In this document: in pieces, positions 62,225-64,000 of the stretch | How positions within the stretch are numbered: position 1 is the first letter of the stretch | Layout of the letters: each line of letters begins with the position of its first letter | Notes under the pieces: generated by a model | What the model saw: the letters and a program-made list of their open reading frames with translations, nothing else | Databases searched by the model: none | Told to the model about the DNA's origin: nothing | Position numbers and translations under genes: made by a program | Assembly: GCF_000226095.1 (NCBI RefSeq) | Contig: NC_016473.1 | Coordinates: 5,208,001-5,272,000, forward strand | Direction of reading: 5' to 3' | Length of the DNA stretch: 64,000 nucleotides | Source of the DNA: Thermothelomyces thermophilus ATCC 42464 | Lineage: Eukaryota > Ascomycota > Sordariomycetes > Sordariales > Chaetomiaceae

Positions 62225-62520
62225 TTGTCACGAGCCAACCATATACCGCGACCTAGTGGGGTGCAGCAGGCTAAACGAGCCACCAATCAAGAAGGGCACG
62301 AAGCGAGGCTGACACAGGATCGCTAGGGAGCGCAGGCTACCACGGGCGAACAATTGCCAAAAAGGGAAAGATAGCAGAGGATAGCTAGCTACCAAAGGCA
62401 ATCTAAGGATAGGATAGAAGGGGACCATAAGCGACCGACAGAAGTATATATATATATAAATAGTCACTTATTATAGTAGACTCTAGGAGTTCACTAGTAA
62501 TAATAACCCTTATAATCACA
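62225..62520 (+). mobile_element. Probable 5' LTR of a Ty3/Gypsy-type element
   Basis: Begins TGTCACGAGCC; a CA near 62520 could be its end, though the right border is uncertain. A TATATATATATA promoter-like stretch lies at about 62443-62457. The first 215 bp have normal GC content, in contrast with both flanks. It directly precedes a gag-like region in the same orientation. No second copy is in the window, so the LTR call rests on position and ends. Confidence 0.5.
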
Positions 62521-62639
62521 GTACTTATACCGAGCATCGTTATTAACTACTATAAGAGATAACTCTAGTGTTATTATAAACCCTTTAGCTTTACCAAATC
62601 CCTTAGATAACTTGCCTACTTGTCCCGCTTAATCTACCT

Positions 62640-64000
62640 TCGTCTAAACCCTTTTAGAAGAAGTCTAAGTTAGGTTCGTCATACGTTACTATTACTCCCT
62701 TTGTTCTATTATAGTTTAGAACGGAAGTAACTTCGACCTTGACATCGATATAGCTACTAACGTTATAGCCGAATAGCTACTTGCCTAGCTTAGTTAACTT
62801 TATTAGCAAATCTAAGAGTTAGACTAGAGAGATAAGGCTGCTTAAGCTCGAATTAAGGAACTCGAGAACGGCGAAAAGCACTTGTAGAAATTGGTTAACG
62901 AGGCCTATACCAAAATCAAGGCACTTGAGGGCGCCAAAGTGAGCTATATTGAGATTAAACCACTTAGTAAATATAGAGGAACCAAGGAGGATCTCGTAGG
63001 ATTCCTGACAAACCTCTGATCTTACTTTCGGCTTAATGATAATAAGTTTCTAGATAATAAAGCTAAAGTCCTTTATATAGCTACGAGACTAGAGGGTAAG
63101 GTACTTAGATAGTTTAAGCCTATATAGAATGACTATCTTACTAAGGAAGATAAAGATAACTAAGATACGTTTATATAAGTAGTCTTTTGATCTTATAACC
63201 GTTTTAAAGAAGAGCTTTAAAAGGTTTTTAGTAATAAAAACAAGAAGATTTATATATAAGAAAGACTTGCTAATCTCTAATAGACTAAGTTAGTAGCCTC
63301 TTATACTATATGGTTTAGATAGGATATACTTAAGTCTTAGCTTAATAACAAAGTATTAATATAACTATTCTATAATAGCTTAAAAGAAAAGGTTAAAGAT
63401 AAGCTATATAAGTATAATCGGCCTCAGACTCTAAATAAATATATTATATAGGCTATCAAAATCGATAATCGACTCTATATATAAGAGTAGTAGAAACAAG
63501 GTCAAATAAATGGAACTATAGTTAAGGCTAACGATAAGAAAAAGCAAACGTACATTAGTACCTTATATAGGATATACCCTGGAGCTATAAATATAGATAT
63601 AACATAAAAGCAAGATTAGAAGAAGATAACTAAAGACAAGTCTAATATTATCTACTATAACTATAGAAAGAAAGGATACTATAAGCAAGAATATTAAAGC
63701 CCGAAGAAAGAGTAGAAGATAGTCCCTAGAAAGGAAATTACAGCTATCGACAAAACTACTAAGGACGTCATCGAAATAGCGGCTACAAGCTACGAAGACA
63801 GGGGCAGTGACACGGATAGTTTCAGACACAATAGCAACGGTGAAGACGAACAAGCACCGTACTCCGAACTAGTCACTATAGACCTAGAGATAGGTCTTGC
63901 TAAATAGGATATGGTAGGAGAATACGTACCGCTAATTTCGATTCTCCTAGCCTTGAGGTAATAGGGTTTCATGGTCATATAGAGGCAGGACAGATTGTAG
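62640..64000 (+). mobile_element. Decayed gag region of a Ty3/Gypsy-type retrotransposon
   Basis: A broken copy, plus orientation, running off the right edge. Plus-strand reading shows the character of a Retrotrans_gag domain at about 62900-63480 and a degenerate zinc-knuckle-like segment near 63650-63700. Breaks are many (well over ten) and the composition is RIP-like, so it is non-functional. Protease, reverse transcriptase and integrase regions, if present, lie beyond the window. Age cannot be stated without the second LTR; the extent of decay points to an old insertion. Confidence 0.7.

Overview
The window is nuclear DNA of a filamentous ascomycete, most likely a member of the Sordariales (Chaetomiaceae-like). 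Evidence: short introns (57-177 bp) with GTRNGT-type donors, GC-rich third codon positions, an Mbp1-type APSES factor, a fungal nitrate transporter, a TmpA-like membrane flavoprotein, a GH11 xylanase with a CBM1, a PNP/NB-ARC NLR, and an AT-rich block at the right end that looks RIP-decayed and carries a broken Ty3/Gypsy-type element. The species cannot be fixed from the sequence alone.

Layout. 1-997: 5' part of a DMT-family transporter gene (minus), divergent from an Mbp1 homologue (2577-4906). 4.9-22.5 kb is gene-poor: a single-pass membrane protein (10506-11807) and a Q-rich cytoplasmic-type protein (18567-20270) lie among long intergenic stretches with short palindromes. 22.5-33 kb: AKR7-type aldo/keto reductase, an unknown low-complexity protein, a large PNP-NB-ARC NLR and a nitrate transporter with a GATA/NirA-type promoter. 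34.7-41.3 kb: a three-exon complex I subunit (NDUFB7, 86 aa), a TmpA-like protein, an intron-containing tRNA-Thr(UGU) and a blasticidin-S-deaminase-like cytidine deaminase. 42.6-58.2 kb is gene-dense: secreted cupin_5 protein, WW-domain protein, unknown CxxC protein, Hsp20, hybrid histidine kinase, conserved fungal protein, FAD monooxygenase and GH11-CBM1 xylanase. 58.2-61.4 kb has no convincing gene. 61.4-64 kb is AT-rich repeat DNA with a probable LTR and a decayed gag region.

The genes do not form one pathway or an obvious biosynthetic cluster. Themes are environmental sensing (histidine kinase, NLR, TmpA-like), nutrient acquisition (nitrate transporter, xylanase), stress (Hsp20) and housekeeping (Mbp1, NDUFB7, tRNA). 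The best leads are the NLR with its Cys-rich insert in the PNP domain, the Hsp20 with a possible mitochondrial presequence and two usable starts behind a heat-shock promoter, and families of short dispersed motifs (a 12-mer TGTACGGATTAC and GTAT/ATAC palindromes) confined to intergenic DNA. All calls are from reading the sequence; no database search was run.
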